Origin: Phyto melanocephala
Taxonomy: Eukaryota; Arthropoda; Insecta; Diptera; Rhinophoridae
DNA: 64,000 bases
Assembly: GCA_941918925.1 (NCBI GenBank)
Contig: OW799236.1
Span: 98,720,562 to 98,784,561, forward strand
Reading direction: 5' to 3'
The notes beneath the pieces are model-generated. The model saw nothing but the letters and a program-made list of their open reading frames with translations. It was not told the DNA's origin and did not search any database. This document shows positions 22,301 to 34,996 of this stretch, piece after piece. Every line of letters begins with the position of its first letter. Within the stretch, counting starts at the first letter, position 1. The position numbers were made by a program, and so were the translations under genes.

Positions 22301-22452
22301 AGTAAATAACATGTTTGATTTATTATAACAATAAATACTAGCGGTAAAAGCCAACAAAGCCTTGTATTACAAGACTTTTGGAAGGCAAATTTACATTTTA
22401 TTGTAGATTCACAAATTCTCTCTTCTTAATATAAAATTCAAAGGAATAGAAA

Positions 22453-24039
22453 AACAAGTAAGAGGGCTATATTCGGCCGTGCCGAATCTTATATACCCTT
22501 CACAACGTGTTGTCATGCAATAACAGTAGTTTGTATCACCATTCATCCCATATGAAATACGTACATACATATAAAAAACATACATATATAAAAATAACCC
22601 ATTTTTAAATTATAACTTTACGTATGTATGTTAAAAGAAAAAAAAAACAAGTAACAGTGCTATATTCGGCCGTGCCAAATCTTATATACCCTTCACAACG
22701 TGTAGTCATGCAATAACAATTGTTTGTATCACCATTCATCCCATATAAAATACGTGCATATGTATATACTGGTTAGAATATATGTGGCATTGAATCCAAG
22801 CTGAGCCAAAAAAAATTTTATTTTATTTTATTTAATATATTATTTATATTTTATTATTTTTTTTTATATTTTTTTTAAATTTTTTAAAAAATTTTTTAAA
22901 ATTTTTTTTAAAATTTTTTTTTTGTAGTTTTTTTTATTATTTTTTTTCTTATTTTTAATATTTTTTTTTTTTGTAATTTTTTTTGTTTGGTATGTTTTTT
23001 ACATGTATGTATGTATGTTGTTGTTGTAATTGTGAAAAAAACGAGGTGGTCGTGGTTTTTTGCTCATATCTCAGAAAGTTATGGGGCGATTGTGCTGAAT
23101 TTCAATAGCGATTCATTCCTGGATATTTCCAAGAGATTGATACCATGTACAGATCTGAGGAACATATAGTTGCTTCTAAAAGTTGATTTCAACCAACACA
23201 CGGACAGACGGGCAGACGGACAGACGGATAGACGGACAGACGGACAGACGGACAGACGGTCAGGGCTTAATCGACTCCTCTATTCATAAGCTTTCAGAAA
23301 ATATATACTTTATGGGGTCGGAAATGAAAATTGTAGAAATTACAAACGGAATGACAAAGCTATATATACCCTTGTGCACCACAGGTGAAGGATATAAAAA
23401 TAAAAAAAAAATTAAAAAAAAAAAATTTTAAAAAAAAATTTTAAAAAAATTAAAAAAAAAATTTTTTTTAAAAATAATTCAAATATATATAATTAATATT
23501 AAACAAAAAAAAAACTAAAAAAAAAAATTTAAAAAAAAATTAAAAAAAAAAATAAAAATATATACATATAATATAATAAATAAAAAAAAATTAAAAAAAA
23601 AATATTAAAAAAATTTTTTGGCTCAGCTGGGATTCGATGCCACGTTTTCTCTGACCAGTATACACGTTTGTATGTATGTATGTTGTTGTTGTAATGTTGT
23701 TTTTGTGAAAAAAAAATCGAGGTGGTCGTGGGTTTTTACTCATATCTCAGTTGTTTATGTACCGATATTTCTGATTTTCAATACCGATCTACTCCCGAAT
23801 ATTTCTGATATTTTAATACCTCACCCGGGTCCAAGCGATGTCGGGGGGCTTTAAAAAGTTGAATTCAACATAGACACGGACAGACGGTCAGACGGACAGA
23901 CTGACAGAGCTTAATCGACTCCCCTATTCATAAACTTTCAGAAAATATATACTTTATGGGGTCGGAAATGAAAATTGTAGAAATTTCACATGGAATGACA
24001 AACCTATATATACCCTTTTTCACTGTGTGAAGGGTATAA
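22453..24039 (+). mobile_element. CAAGTAAGAG-family composite (outer copy)
   Basis: The outer element starts AACAAGTAAGAGGGCTATAT and breaks off in its A-rich centre at about 22646. It resumes after the inner copy (about 23401) with poly-A/T, TTGGCTCAGCTGGGATTCGA (about 23618) and CCTCACCCGGGTCCAAGCGA, and ends GAAGGGTATAAT. The order is the same as in the composite at 29725-31211. Confidence 0.78.
22647..23400 (+). mobile_element. CAAGTAACAG-subfamily element nested in the composite
   Basis: A complete element (AACAAGTAACAGTGCTATAT to GAAGGATATAAAAA). It carries the GGCATTGAATCC...GCTGAGCC block in the opposite orientation to the outer copy, long T-rich and A-rich tracts, and an 8-bp microsatellite (GACGGACA)n at 23207-23260. 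That microsatellite creates artefactual Thr-Asp-Arg-Gln-rich frames. Confidence 0.78.
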
Positions 24040-24561
24040 TTAAAAAAACATTTAAAAATAAACTATAGTTCATTTAGTTGTCTTTAATGCTTCTAAAGAG
24101 TGAGTTAAATATGGCTAAGCTCAAAACAATTAGGAAAATGAACTTGCGATAATGTGGACTAATTTCTACCAAGGCAGTTTACATTTTCGAGTTTGTTCAC
24201 GTTGTCGAGTACCGTAATGTTTTACGCTTTCCAGTGCCAAAAAGTGTATTTACACGATTAGTAATTTCCGTTTTTTTTTTTAATGGAAGAAACTGTTGCT
24301 TTGGCAACTCCATATTTTCTTGCCGGAGCCACTAACACTAAAGCCCTTTTGCAATAATTCAAGAATATCAACTTTATCTTTTAAAGTTAACACTTAAGGT
24401 TTTTTTTAATGACATTTAATGACTTTCACAGCAATGTCAAAGGGCAACTAACAGGTCAACGCATACATAAAAGAAAAAAAACGTTTAATCATAAGTAAAC
24501 AAACAAATAACCTGTAATTCGGGGATTTCCCAATTTAAAAACATATTAAAAAACAATAAAT
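24040..24561. other. Intergenic gap between repeats
   Basis: No gene, inverted repeat or conserved motif is recognised. Base composition is like the surrounding single-copy DNA. Confidence 0.45.
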
Positions 24562-24705
24562 AACAAGTAAGAGCACTATATTCGGCTGTGCCGAATCTTT
24601 TATACCCACCACCAATTTTGTGTACATTTAAAGCACAATATTTATTATTTTGTTAATCGCTATGGAATAATTTCTTTATAATAAAATATGTATCACTTTT
24701 TTGTA

Positions 24706-25264
24706 GAGGGTGGTTAAATTTTAAGGGCCCATGTTGAAGGTGAACTACACCTAGTCTTTAAATTTGTTTTCTGCATTTCATTTGATATTTCTCAATTTCA
24801 AACTTACTCAATTTGATCCGTGGAAAGATACGCAAATGAGCAACGCTTTAAAGTTATTCAGGTTTTTTGTAAAAATGGGCGTTCAAATTCGTCCAAAATC
24901 GGGAGAATTGTAAAAAATATTTAAATTTCTGCAAAAAAGGTCTGTATAGAATGTTAGAAAATCTGTGAATGCCTTCTTAGTTCGTTGAATGGGAACCACT
25001 GCTGGTTTTTGCGATAGTGTGGCAAAAGAGCAGTCAACTTCGCCTCATCATCATGCCCAACAATTGAGCATCAACATTGTCATTGAAAATTTGGATCATC
25101 AGATAGTGGAGTGGTGCCAAGGATGGGGGGCGGGGGCATTTGGCCGATATTTTTTTAAATACATAATTGAACCATACAAATATTATATTATAAAAAGAAA
25201 TGATAATAACTTCTTAAACAATTTGTGTTTTATTTAAAATCAACTTAAAATTTAACCACCCTTT
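24706..25264. mobile_element. Decayed mariner-like element nested in the 24.6-kb repeat
   Basis: The ends AGGGTGGTTAAATTTTAAG (left) and CTTAAAATTTAACCACCCT (right) are inverted repeats. In one plus-strand frame around 25060-25200 the translation gives IVIENLDHQIVEWCQ and, one frame over, GHLADIFFKYIIEPYK. This resembles the C-terminus of mariner transposases (ENxxxRIxxCxxxRGGHLxDIIFK). The catalytic domain is gone. Confidence 0.6.
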
Positions 25265-26345
25265 TAACCTTCGATACGCTAGTAAAATGTTTTCATAAAT
25301 TTAGTCCTTCAATGAAAGTGGGCGTTAAAGTAGGAGTATCAATTAAGTTTCTGCTAATAAATACAACTTAGATATTTCAATATAGTCCTTTATTTTCCCA
25401 AAAACATTGTCAATAGAGAAATTACATGAATTTAAGATAAACCGTTATATGGGAAGTAGGCGGTAAAGTGAGCGTGTCACTTAAACTTTTTGGCACAACA
25501 ATTACATTGATTAGAAGGATATATGTAGCAAATTTTATTATCATACCTCTAATTTTGTCGGTTTTATGAGCTTTTAATTTTCATTAACGGTAGATATCGT
25601 GAAAAGTGGGCGTTAAAGTAGTCGTGTCAAAGTTGTTTTTGCTAATGAGTACAACTTAGGTGTTTCAATATAGTCCTTTATTATTCCAAAATCTTTATTA
25701 ATAGAGAAATTATATGAATTTTAGGTAAAACGTTATATGTGAGGTGGGCGTAAAAGTGGGCGTGGCACCTTAATTTTTTGGCATAGTAATGAAATTGCCT
25801 AGGGGGATAGACGTAGCAAAATTTATCATCATACCTCAAATTTTGGCGGTTTTTTGAGCTTTTAAATTTCATTAACGGTAGATAACGTGAAAAGTGGGCG
25901 TTATAGAAGGCGTGTCAAAGTTGTTCTCGCTAATGAATACAACATAGGTGTTTCAATATAGTCTTTTATTAATCCAAAATCTTTATTAATAGAGAAATTA
26001 TATAAATTTTAGGTAAAACGTTATATGGGAGGTGGGCGTAAAAGTGGGCGTGGCACCTTAATTTTTTGGCACAGTAATGAAATTGCCGAGGGGGATATAC
26101 GTAGCAAGTTTTATCTTCATACCTCTAATTTTGGCGGTTTTATGAGCTTTTAAATTTCATTAATGGTTGATAACGTGCAAAGTGGGCGTTATAGTAGGCG
26201 TGTCAAAGTTGTTCTCGCTAATGAGTAAAACTTAGGTGTTTCAATATAGTCCTTTAATATTCCAAAATCTTTATTAATAGAGAAATTATATGAATTTTCG
26301 GTAAATCGTTATATGGGAGGTGGGCGTTAAAGTGGGCGTGGCACA
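25260..26345 (+). repeat. Tandem array, period 288 bp
   Basis: The landmark CGTTATATG occurs at 25443, 25731, 26019 and 26307, exactly 288 bp apart each time. The surrounding sequence (GAGGTGGGCGTAAAAGTGGG, GTCAAAGTTGTT, TTTCAATATAGTCCTTTA) is well conserved between units. The first unit is the most diverged. Equal spacing over four units suggests recent amplification inside the element. Confidence 0.85.
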
Positions 26346-27096
26346 TTGATTTTCCGTTAGAAGAAAGCATTTGACCAAAAAGCTATGTGTGCAAAATTTC
26401 AGGGTCGCACATCCAATTTTGTTGCTTTTATGACGTTTTTGGTTTTAAATATACCGAAAAATACACTGTGCGGTATAAATTTTCGTACATTTTGATCGAT
26501 AACTCCTCTCCTAATGCATAGATTTTGATAATTTTCAGGGAAAAATATTGTTTTTACTCAGGAAATATATATTCGAAGTTTCATGAGTCTACGTTAATGC
26601 GTTTGGACGCAATTCCATTTTATTCGATGTTTGAAGGACACGGTTTTTTCGACCTACTCTTGCTTTTCGAGCTATAACTCTCTTCCTAATATTCCGATAT
26701 AGCCCATTTTCAATACCAAACAAACCTTGTCTATAAGAAAGATTCTGACAAAATTTGAGCCCCCTAGCTTTTTCGGTGCGACCTCTATCGTGCTTTCAAC
26801 AGACGGACAGACGGACAGACGGACAGACGGACAGACGGACGGACATAGCTAGATCGTCATCAAATCAAACCCTGATTCAGAATATATATACTTTATGGGG
26901 TCTAAAATGGATATTTCGATGTGTTACAAACGGAATGACAAAATGAATATACCCCCACCATTTTTTTGGTGGCGGGTATAAAAAGTATTCACGTTTTAGA
27001 GCTTTTAGATTTTGTTCACGTTTAAGAATACTCTGTGGAAAAATAAATTTGTTCAAGTTTTTGAGAAGTTCACTCTTTCGAGTGTTCACGTTAATA

Positions 27097-27447
27097 AAAC
27101 AAGTAAGAGTTCTATATTCAGCCATGCCGAATCTTATATATCCTTCACAACATGTATTCATGCAATTAGTATTTTATTACCATTAATCTCATTAATATGA
27201 AATACGTATATACATACATTCATATATCTTTCATTATCTTTATAATGACTTTACCCGCTTAAAAACATCCCATTGTAAAATTGTTCAAAAAGTTGATTTC
27301 AACATACACATTGACAGACGGACCATGCTTAATTAACTCTCCTATTTCAGAAAATATACTTTATGGGGTTGGAAATGAAAATTGTAGAAATTTTACACGG
27401 AATAACACACCTTTATATACCCTTACACTCACTGTGAAGGGTATAAT
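27097..27447 (+). mobile_element. CAAGTAAGAG-family element, internally deleted
   Basis: It starts AAACAAGTAAGAGTTCTATA and ends TGTGAAGGGTATAAT. The middle (poly-A/T, GGCTCAGC and CTCATATCTCAG blocks) is missing, which brings the two ends to about 350 bp. Confidence 0.75.
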
Positions 27448-27635
27448 TAGAAACAACAAAAATTTTGTGAAAATTAAAAAATCAAAAAGACTTTTAACAG
27501 TGATTGTGAAAGCTCTTGCTCGATATGCCAAAGCGCTCAAAAAATAAATGAGTATGCAATGGGAATCGGAGCCCTTGTGTCTAATATATATAACGAAATA
27601 AGGCCTACTTACCCGTGTTCTTTACCGCTGGGTAA

Positions 27636-28253
27636 ATAATAGGTTCGTTCGAGTACTTTTACTGCACTTTGTAGTAAATGAGTAATTATTTAGTAAATTG
27701 AAAATTTTACTCTCAAAAAGAGAATTTGTCCAAAAAAGTACTCGAACAGACATTTGTAAAAATTCGTAAGATTGAAGCAACAGCTGATGGCAAATAAATA
27801 TTGTGTTGTTTAATGGGAACTATGTACATACATATGTGCAAATATGTATTTAAGTATGTATACTTGCGCCAGATTCAGGCAGTTCCATTCTTTCATCTGT
27901 AGACATTGTTAACTAACTTTATTTCACAAACAATTTAAATTTAATAATATTTTGCACTTTTGTTTGGATTTTCCTTTTTTTTAATATTTTTTTCGCAAAT
28001 TGTATACTTTTTGTTTGCTTACTTTTGTTTGTTTACCTTTTGAATCATATGTTTTTTGGTTTTGCTAAATCTTACTGCAAGAAATTTCCGATGTAAAAAT
28101 TTGAAAATACTCAGTCAAGAACTGTCACTTTTCGCTCTCTATTTGTGCTCTCATTTATTACAAATTTGTGTGAACGAACGCAATTTCGTAAAATGCAGTA
28201 AAACTGTGTACAAATTCGTACAAATTTTTGAGTTCTCGAACGAACCTATTGTA
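27636..28253. mobile_element. ~615-bp TIR element (AATAGGTTCGTTCGAG ends)
   Basis: AATAGGTTCGTTCGAG at the left is mirrored by CTCGAACGAACCTATT at the right. Second-tier similarity (TACTGCA and GTACTCGAAC blocks) lies inside. No transposase is readable. Related fragments occur at 12022-12130 and about 4470-4510. A TAA or TA duplication cannot be decided. Confidence 0.6.
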
Positions 28254-28938
28254 ATTGATATAAATATATAATGAGTTCAAAGTTCGTCAACTTCAATAAC
28301 ACACGTTTACAATATTATGTTCAGTTAAGTACATAATTTATTCATTAAAGATTTTCGGACTCAACAAGTGTTTTACTTAATAACGAATGTTAATCAAATT
28401 GTAATTGTAATAAGTGTAATAAAAATGTTAACTGTATGCCTATCTAAAATACATATGTGTACATATATTCATATGTGTATTAACACGTGTATAAATATGT
28501 ACGAGGATTTGTATGTGTGTATATAAGTATATTATTTTTTAGATAGAAAAATAACATGTATAAATAGTATGTTTATACACAAATGTAAATGTCATAAATA
28601 CTAAACAAAGAAAATAAGATTCAGTGTGTATTAGGGTGATCGATTCAGTTTTCAAATAATTCGAAAGGTTGAAAACCCGGTTGCTTTTTTAAAAATTAAA
28701 AAAAAAAAAACTGGTTAAACTAGTTTATTCGATGGTTTAATTGTAGTATAAAAATCCAATGACTGTCAAGACTATTACTTAAGCTAACTTTAGACGACAA
28801 TACAAGATGTAAGATTTTGATTAGATTTTTTAAAGGAAAAATATGATGCAATTCGCTCAATACGTCAGGAAAAGAGAGTGAAAATATAATAAAATTTTAC
28901 TTGCATTTACACTTTTAGTGTTAAGCTAAATCAAAGTA

Positions 28939-29400
28939 AAAGGATGTCTTAGTAAGAACGCTTTTTGTCATTTTAATATAAAATTAATATGTTTTGAGAT
29001 GATAGTGATTGATTACGATCAAGTATGAAATTGAATTTCTGTCAAATTGCCCCCATGGCTCTGATGATATGTCATTAATATTTTCATGAAATTTTCCATG
29101 ATTTTTTCACAAAGAAGTGGCAATATCTCACGAAATACGTTTTGAGTTCAAGAATTGTTACTGGTTTATTTGCGTAAATTTGAGATTTCAAAAGCTGCCG
29201 CCTTTAAGGGCATGATTTTAGTGGATAGTTGACATCAGAATCTCAGAATCTTTTATTCGTGGTGCGGCAGGTGGTGACATCTCGAAAATTTTGTGTATTC
29301 AGAAAGGCATTCAGATAGAAATGCGCTTCATTGGAGAAGATGACTTATCTCGAAAAATTTTCATTGACTTCACCTTGCTCAAGTGTGATCGGTTATTCGA
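28939..29400 (-). pseudogene. Decayed mariner-like transposase, C-terminal half
   Basis: On the minus strand, broken frames give HFYLNAFLNTQNF (compare HFxLNGxVNKQNCR), KPVTILELKTYF and HGKFHENIND, all typical of the C-terminal half of mariner-type transposases. The minus-strand end at 28939-28960 (complement of GGATGTCTTAGTAAGAACGC) is like the GGGTGTCTTAGCAAAAATTC end at 36648. Frameshifts and stops are frequent. Confidence 0.55.
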
Positions 29401-29724
29401 TACTAAAAAAAACCGTTTTTCGATTGAAAAGTAAAAAAATTAAAATTAACTGGATTTAGTAAAATAATTTGAAACACATAATAGGTTTTTAATATATTTT
29501 GTGTATTAAAAATTCTTTAACTCTAATTTATAAAATATAATTGTTTAATAAAAAAATCAAAAAAAAAAATAATTTTAAAATATTAATTTTAACAGTTGAA
29601 GCAGGGTACACTTATACAATGTGGCGGCGCCATCCCAGCTGACTATTTTTTTGTGTTCTGGAGTATGTCAAACTACATATTAAAAAACTGATTTCAACTC
29701 CGGAAATTGTCAAACTTCATACAT

Positions 29725-31211
29725 AAACAAGTAAGAGCGCTATATTCGGCCGTGCCGAATCTTATATACCCTTCACAACGTGTAGTCATGCAATAAAAAA
29801 AATAAAAAAAATAAAAAAAAATTAAAAAAAAAATAATAATTAAAATATATATAATATATATAAATATATATAAATATAAAAAATAAAAAAAAAATTAAAA
29901 AAAAAATATTAAAAAAAATAATAATGAAATATAAATAATATATTAAATAAAAAACAAGTAACAGTGCTATATTCGGCCGTGCCGAATCTTATATACCCTT
30001 CACAACGTGTAGTCATGCAATTACAATTGTTTGTATCACCATTCATCTCATATAAAATACGTACATATGTATATACTGGTTAGACTAAATGTGGCATCGA
30101 ATCCCAGCTGAGCCAAAAAAATTGTATCTTATTTTATTTAAGATATTATTTATATTTTATTATTTTTTTTAAATTTTTTGAACAAATTTTTTTAAAAAAT
30201 TTTTTAAAATTTTTTTTTTAAATTTTTTTAAAATTTTTTTTTTGTAATTTTTTTTATTATTTTTTTTTTATTTTTAATATATTTTTTTTTTGTAATTTTT
30301 TTTTTTGGCATGTTTTTTGCATGTATGTATATAAGTATGTTGTTGTTGTAATTGTGTAAAAAAACGAGGTGGTCGTGGTTTTTTGCTCATATCTCAGAAA
30401 GTTATGGGGCGATTGTGCTGAATTTCAATAGCGATTCATTCCTGGATATTTCCAAGAGATTGATAGCATATACAGATCTGAGGAACATATAGTTGCTTCT
30501 AAAAGTTGATTTCAACCAACACACGGACAGACGGGCAGACGGACAGACGGACAGACGGTCAGACGGACAGACGGACAGACGGTCAGGGCTTAATCGACTC
30601 CTCTATTCATAAGCTTTCAGAAAATATATACTTTATGGGGTCGGAAATGAAAATTGTAGAAATTACAAACGGAATGACAAAGCTATATATACCCTTGTGC
30701 ACCACAGGTGAAGGGTATAATAAAAAAATAATAAAAAAAAATTTAAAAAAAAAATATAAAAAAAATAAAAAAAATTTTTTTTGGCTCAGCTGGGATTCGA
30801 TGCCATGTTTACTCTAACCAGTATACACGTTTGTATGTATGTATGTTGTTGTTGTAATGTTGTTTTTGTGAAAAAAAATCGAGGTGGTCGTGGGTTTTTG
30901 CTCATATCTCAGTTGTTTATGTACCGATGTTTCTGATTTTCAATACCGATCTACTCCCCAATATTTATGATATTTTAATACCTCACCCGGGTCCAAGTGA
31001 TGTCGGGGGGCTTCAAAAAGTTGATTTCAACATACACACGGACAGACGGACAGACGGACACACGGACAGACTGATAGAGCTTAATCGACTCCCCTATTCA
31101 TAAGCTTTCAGAAAATATATACTTTATGGGGTCGGAAATGAAAATTGTAGAAATTTCACACGGAATGACAAACTTATATATACCCTTTTTCACTGTGTGA
31201 AGGGTATAAAA
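29725..31211 (+). mobile_element. CAAGTAAGAG-family composite (outer copy)
   Basis: The outer copy starts AAACAAGTAAGAGCGCTATA and is interrupted at about 29951. It resumes at 30721 with A-rich sequence and TTGGCTCAGCTGGGATTCGA, and ends GAAGGGTATAAAAAG. Inner and outer subfamilies are in the same order and orientation as at 22453-24039. Confidence 0.78.
29952..30720 (+). mobile_element. CAAGTAACAG-subfamily element nested in the composite
   Basis: It runs from AACAAGTAACAGTGCTATAT to GTGAAGGGTATAA. It has the inverted GGCATCGAATCCCAGCTGAG block near 30095, T-rich tracts and the (CAGACGGA)n microsatellite at 30525-30585. Confidence 0.78.
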
Positions 31212-34200
31212 AGAGAGCCGAAAATCGCTCTCCTTTACGCTATCATCTTATGTAATTACACCATGAGTTAAAGCAAAGCCGCAAATAACGTTGTAAAAGA
31301 CAAATTTTGCAAAACCTGTTTTTTTGCAGATTACCGTTAAAATTACTCTCTTACATTTGTTCAAACAACAAAACATCAAAATTATGCATTTTATCACCGT
31401 CAAAACGCAATTACAATGAGTCAGTCAGTGGAAGAACGTTGTAAGTTATAAGAAAAATGATACGAACGGAATTGTCGAAAGTGATTGATAAGTGTAACAG
31501 AGGTACAAAATGAAAAGTACAGTATACAGTACTCTATATTCTAGCAGTCAAGTCCTTTAATTTGATATCCATTATTGATAGGATCGAAAAACAAAGTTAT
31601 TCGTCATTTTGCCTTGGGCGCCATCTTAAATTGTATCTTTTTCATAGTTTACTCTGTTCTCTTGGTCAAGTCCCTTTCATTTGATATCAATATTGAGGGG
31701 GTAGATGTGGGCACATTCTTTTTTTTTTATTACTAGATTTGACCTAATCTAATCTAAATTTAATAATATTAAATCTAATATTAATACTAATATCTAATAT
31801 TAAAAATGATCAAGTTATTACGAAATTACCAAAATAATCTATCAGCAAGTGTACAATTTTTTAAAACCAAATAACCTAAGTAACTATTTATTTACTTTTT
31901 TTTTTTTGAAACGAAGTTACATTTGTTTTTTTTTAGTTTAGTAAAATTATTTTTTATTTAATCATTAACATTACAATGAATAAAATTGAATTTCTGTATA
32001 AAAACACTTGTAACTGTTTATAAAAATCTTTATAAATAAAATTTAAATTTTGACAGTTTTTGAAACTAGAGGACCGTTACGCACTAAACAAGTAAGAGTG
32101 GTATATTCGGCGTGCCGAATCTTATATATCCTTCACAACGTGTAGTCATGCAATAACAATTGTTTGTATCACCATTCATGTCATATAAAATACGTACATA
32201 CATGTAAAAAACATACATATAAAAAACATCCCATTGTAAAATTATAAATTGAGTATACGTAGAAATTACAAACGGAATAACAAAGCTATGTATACCCTTG
32301 TGCACCACAGGTGAAGGGTATAAAAAAAGAGAAAAATAAATCATCAAAAATCACGACAAAAGTTTTATTTTGTTGCATAGTGTAGTTTAAACAAAACCAG
32401 TAAAAGAAACTATAACTGTTATTATTTGATGTATGTGTATAATATTCATATGTATAAAGAAATTGTTGTTTATTCATACTAATTAGTACTACTGATAAGT
32501 TATTCGGTTTCAGATTTTTACAATTCCAAATAACCTAAGTGACATAATATAAGCTGTGTTTAGAAAAACAAAATTTTTTCATATTTCTGGTTTCATTCTT
32601 ATCAAAATATGTAATTTTCGTTACAAAATAGTTCCAATTTTAAAACGTTTTTCCCCTCTCCTGTAAACTTTTGAAAACTGCATTTAGGTTATTTCGTGTT
32701 TAAGGTGACGATATGTAAATTTTAGGAGAATCACCAAAGTAGTGTTATTTTTCATATTTACAAACGGATTTTTCAGTTCACAAAACATGTGTTGCAGTCA
32801 TTGTCATTACTGTTATCAGTAAAAAAAAAAAAAAACAAATAAAACCAATTTTTAAAAAATTTTTGACTTAGACCATTTTCACAATTAACACTAAACGAAT
32901 TCTATTTAACGTTGAAATAAAAACCATTCATAAATGGCTAATTTTTGACAACATCATAAAAATCACATTGTATTTATTTAGTTGAAAGAAATATGGTGTG
33001 AAGGAACTGATAAACTCATTTTATTTTTTTTCCTGACTTGGACCACTTTTATAATTAAGGGCACAAATTTAGGTGATTGTAAGAAAATCAGGAACTCTAG
33101 TAAAATAATATTTTTAAAATATCGGTTTTGAAATTTATGACCCAGACCCTTCTACCAGCTAAAAGAGCCATAAACTTAGGTGAGTTAACGATGTGTGTGG
33201 TTTTCAACATCAAAATATAACCATATACGAGCAATTTTTTTTGTTTATCCGGCCCTTTTCTATAGGCATTAATGTAAAACATCTTATGTAAACACACAGA
33301 CTTTGCTAGTCTATTGATTGTTTCGGCAGTCCTTTGTTTATCAATATTGTATTATTCGGTTTTTATTCTTTTAATAAGGAAAAGTAAAAATATTTACACA
33401 ATGCATTTATTACACTTTTAACTGTTGTATGTTTATCTATTTGTTTGTTATACTCCTAAGACGAGCATACGGCAGAAGCAAGTTCTTTCTAAAATTTTTT
33501 ATCTACTGCTCGATGTTTAGTGTTGCTACAATTGAAGATTTCTGTTATTTTGCATTTCCAGTTAAACGTTGGCTGCCTTGTATGGTGGTTACAATTTGGG
33601 TTCCACTCTATAGCTTTTTTTGCTATGTCATTTGATGATTTTTGCAAAGTGTGGTAGCTGCAGGATAATTTCATTTTGCAGATTTCATGTTGGACTGCTT
33701 GTTGATTAGTTTCTAAGAGAATTTCTTTTGATAATTATCTGACACATTAATTAAACATAAACATTTAAATGTTTTAATCATAATCATACAACTCCATCAT
33801 AGTATGCTGTACTTAGATTCTGATTACCGCAACCATGTTTTTTCTTCGGGTGTACATAAGTAGGTATGTATGTATGTTTGTTTATTATTCCTTTAAAATA
33901 ATCGTATGAATCTTATGCAATTTCTTTTTGTTTTTTTTTTTATTTTTAAATACTTATGACGATAGATATCACTTTTGAATTTCTTTTTAAGTCTGAAAAA
34001 GTCCTGACATATATTTGCTCGCATTTATATTACGTATGCAAAAGTATATTTTAAGATTTTAAAAATTGACCATCGACTTTTTAATTCGTATTTGTGAACA
34101 AGTATTGAAGACGTTTGGTTGGGTAGTGGGTATAAGTGCTTTTGTAATTCCTGTAAATTGTGGCCAATGCTGCTACAACAACATCAGCAAAAAACAAGTA

Positions 34201-34600
34201 TTAATCCTTGTTATAATTACAACTATATCATTAATGTTCCATGTGTGTGTGTATTTGTTTTTGTATGTACGTGTACTCTGCTTCTGTGCAGCAACCTGCT
34301 TAATGTATGATGGATGTACTTACAAGTTGAATGAATAAAAAACTGGCAACATAAACAACAAAAATCTTAAACGAGAAAGCATTTCTTTGTAAGGAACAGC
34401 AACAAACAAAAATAAATAAAGTACAACATAGCAGGGATTTACAATGTTAAAAAAATAACATTGTATTATATTAATAAACGATGAAAAAACACGAATTATT
34501 TATTAAAATGTTACATTCAGAATTTATCATTATGCATTTCTTTAGTAAGACTTACCACCTTCATGACATTCCATTTTTTTTTTTGTTCAACTTAGTTGTG
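31212..34600. other. Intergenic region upstream of AstCC
   Basis: Apart from the repeat at 32086-32326 no gene is recognised. A diverged segment at 31550-31740 (AGTCAAGTCCTTTAATTTGA, CGCCATCTTAAATTG) resembles the interior of the 40.5-kb repeat. The last kilobase may hold AstCC regulatory DNA, but I cannot point to specific sites beyond the core promoter. Confidence 0.5.
32086..32326 (+). mobile_element. CAAGTAAGAG-family element, short deletion derivative
   Basis: It begins AAACAAGTAAGAGTGGTATA and ends GTGAAGGGTATAAAAA. Only about 240 bp remain, and both termini are intact. Persistence of termini with any interior suggests the ends are what mobilisation needs. Confidence 0.75.
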
Positions 34601-34607
34601 TTTAAGC

Positions 34608-34645
34608 TATAAAAGGACCTTACAATAGCTGCAATCGATTCAGTA
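34608..34645 (+). promoter_or_regulatory. AstCC core promoter: TATA box and initiator
   Basis: TATAAAAG at 34608-34615 is followed 32 bp later by TCAGTA (34640-34645), the arthropod initiator consensus. Transcription would start at about 34642, giving a 5' UTR of about 90 nt before the ATG at 34733. The spacing is right for a focused insect promoter. Confidence 0.6.
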
Positions 34646-34732
34646 ATATTTCGACACGATTAAATTACATTATTTTAGTTGGGTAATACTTGAAGAAATA
34701 TACTAACGTGCATATATTTAAAACTACAAATA

Positions 34733-34996
34733 ATGTCGGACGGAATAAGGCCTTTTCAAACCGCTTTTAGTAGGATTTTGTTGCTTCTTCTAGTCCTTCA
34801 AACATTCCCACCAAACTTTTGTTTGCACAATTCTCAGCATCGTAATAAACGCTATGAAATAGTTGAAACATCTGAGAATTCACCTAACAATAAGCGTACT
34901 CTAACATCGGGAAGTGGTATTGGTGGATCTGCTGGTCAACCGGAGGACATTTTTAGTGCCAGTGATCAATTGGAATCAAACTATGATGAGTATCCG
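34733..34996 (+). CDS. AstCC: AstCC exon 1 (signal segment)
   Basis: 88 codons, from MSDGIRPFQTAF to SNYDEYP. The donor CCG|GTGAGT is strong. The next in-frame stop is 200 bp into the intron, so an unspliced form would give a 155-aa protein without the hormone. The start is the first ATG after the predicted transcription start. Confidence 0.88.

Larger units (their letters stand above)
24562..26984 (+). mobile_element. Related element family with CCCACCACC/GGTGGCGGG ends
   Basis: It starts AACAAGTAAGAGCACTATAT and continues to TTTTATACCCACCACC. It ends CCACCATTTTTTTGGTGGCG, then GGTATAAAAA. Subterminal inverted blocks, a (CAGACGGA)n tract (26801-26845) and ACTTTATGGGGTCTAAAATG before the end show kinship with the CAAGTAAGAG family, but the interior is different. 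It holds a mariner remnant (24706-25264) and a tandem array with an exact 288-bp period. Confidence 0.75.

Noticed and set aside
23618..23645. A tRNA gene
   Set aside because: A-box-like and B-box-like strings are contiguous; no cloverleaf can form.
25260..26345. CRISPR-like array
   Set aside because: Adjacent 288-bp tandem units with no spacers, inside a eukaryotic mobile element.
30506..30817. Thr-Asp-Arg-Gln repeat protein (also at 23183 and 26755)
   Set aside because: Translation of the (CAGACGGA)n microsatellite inside transposable elements, not a gene.
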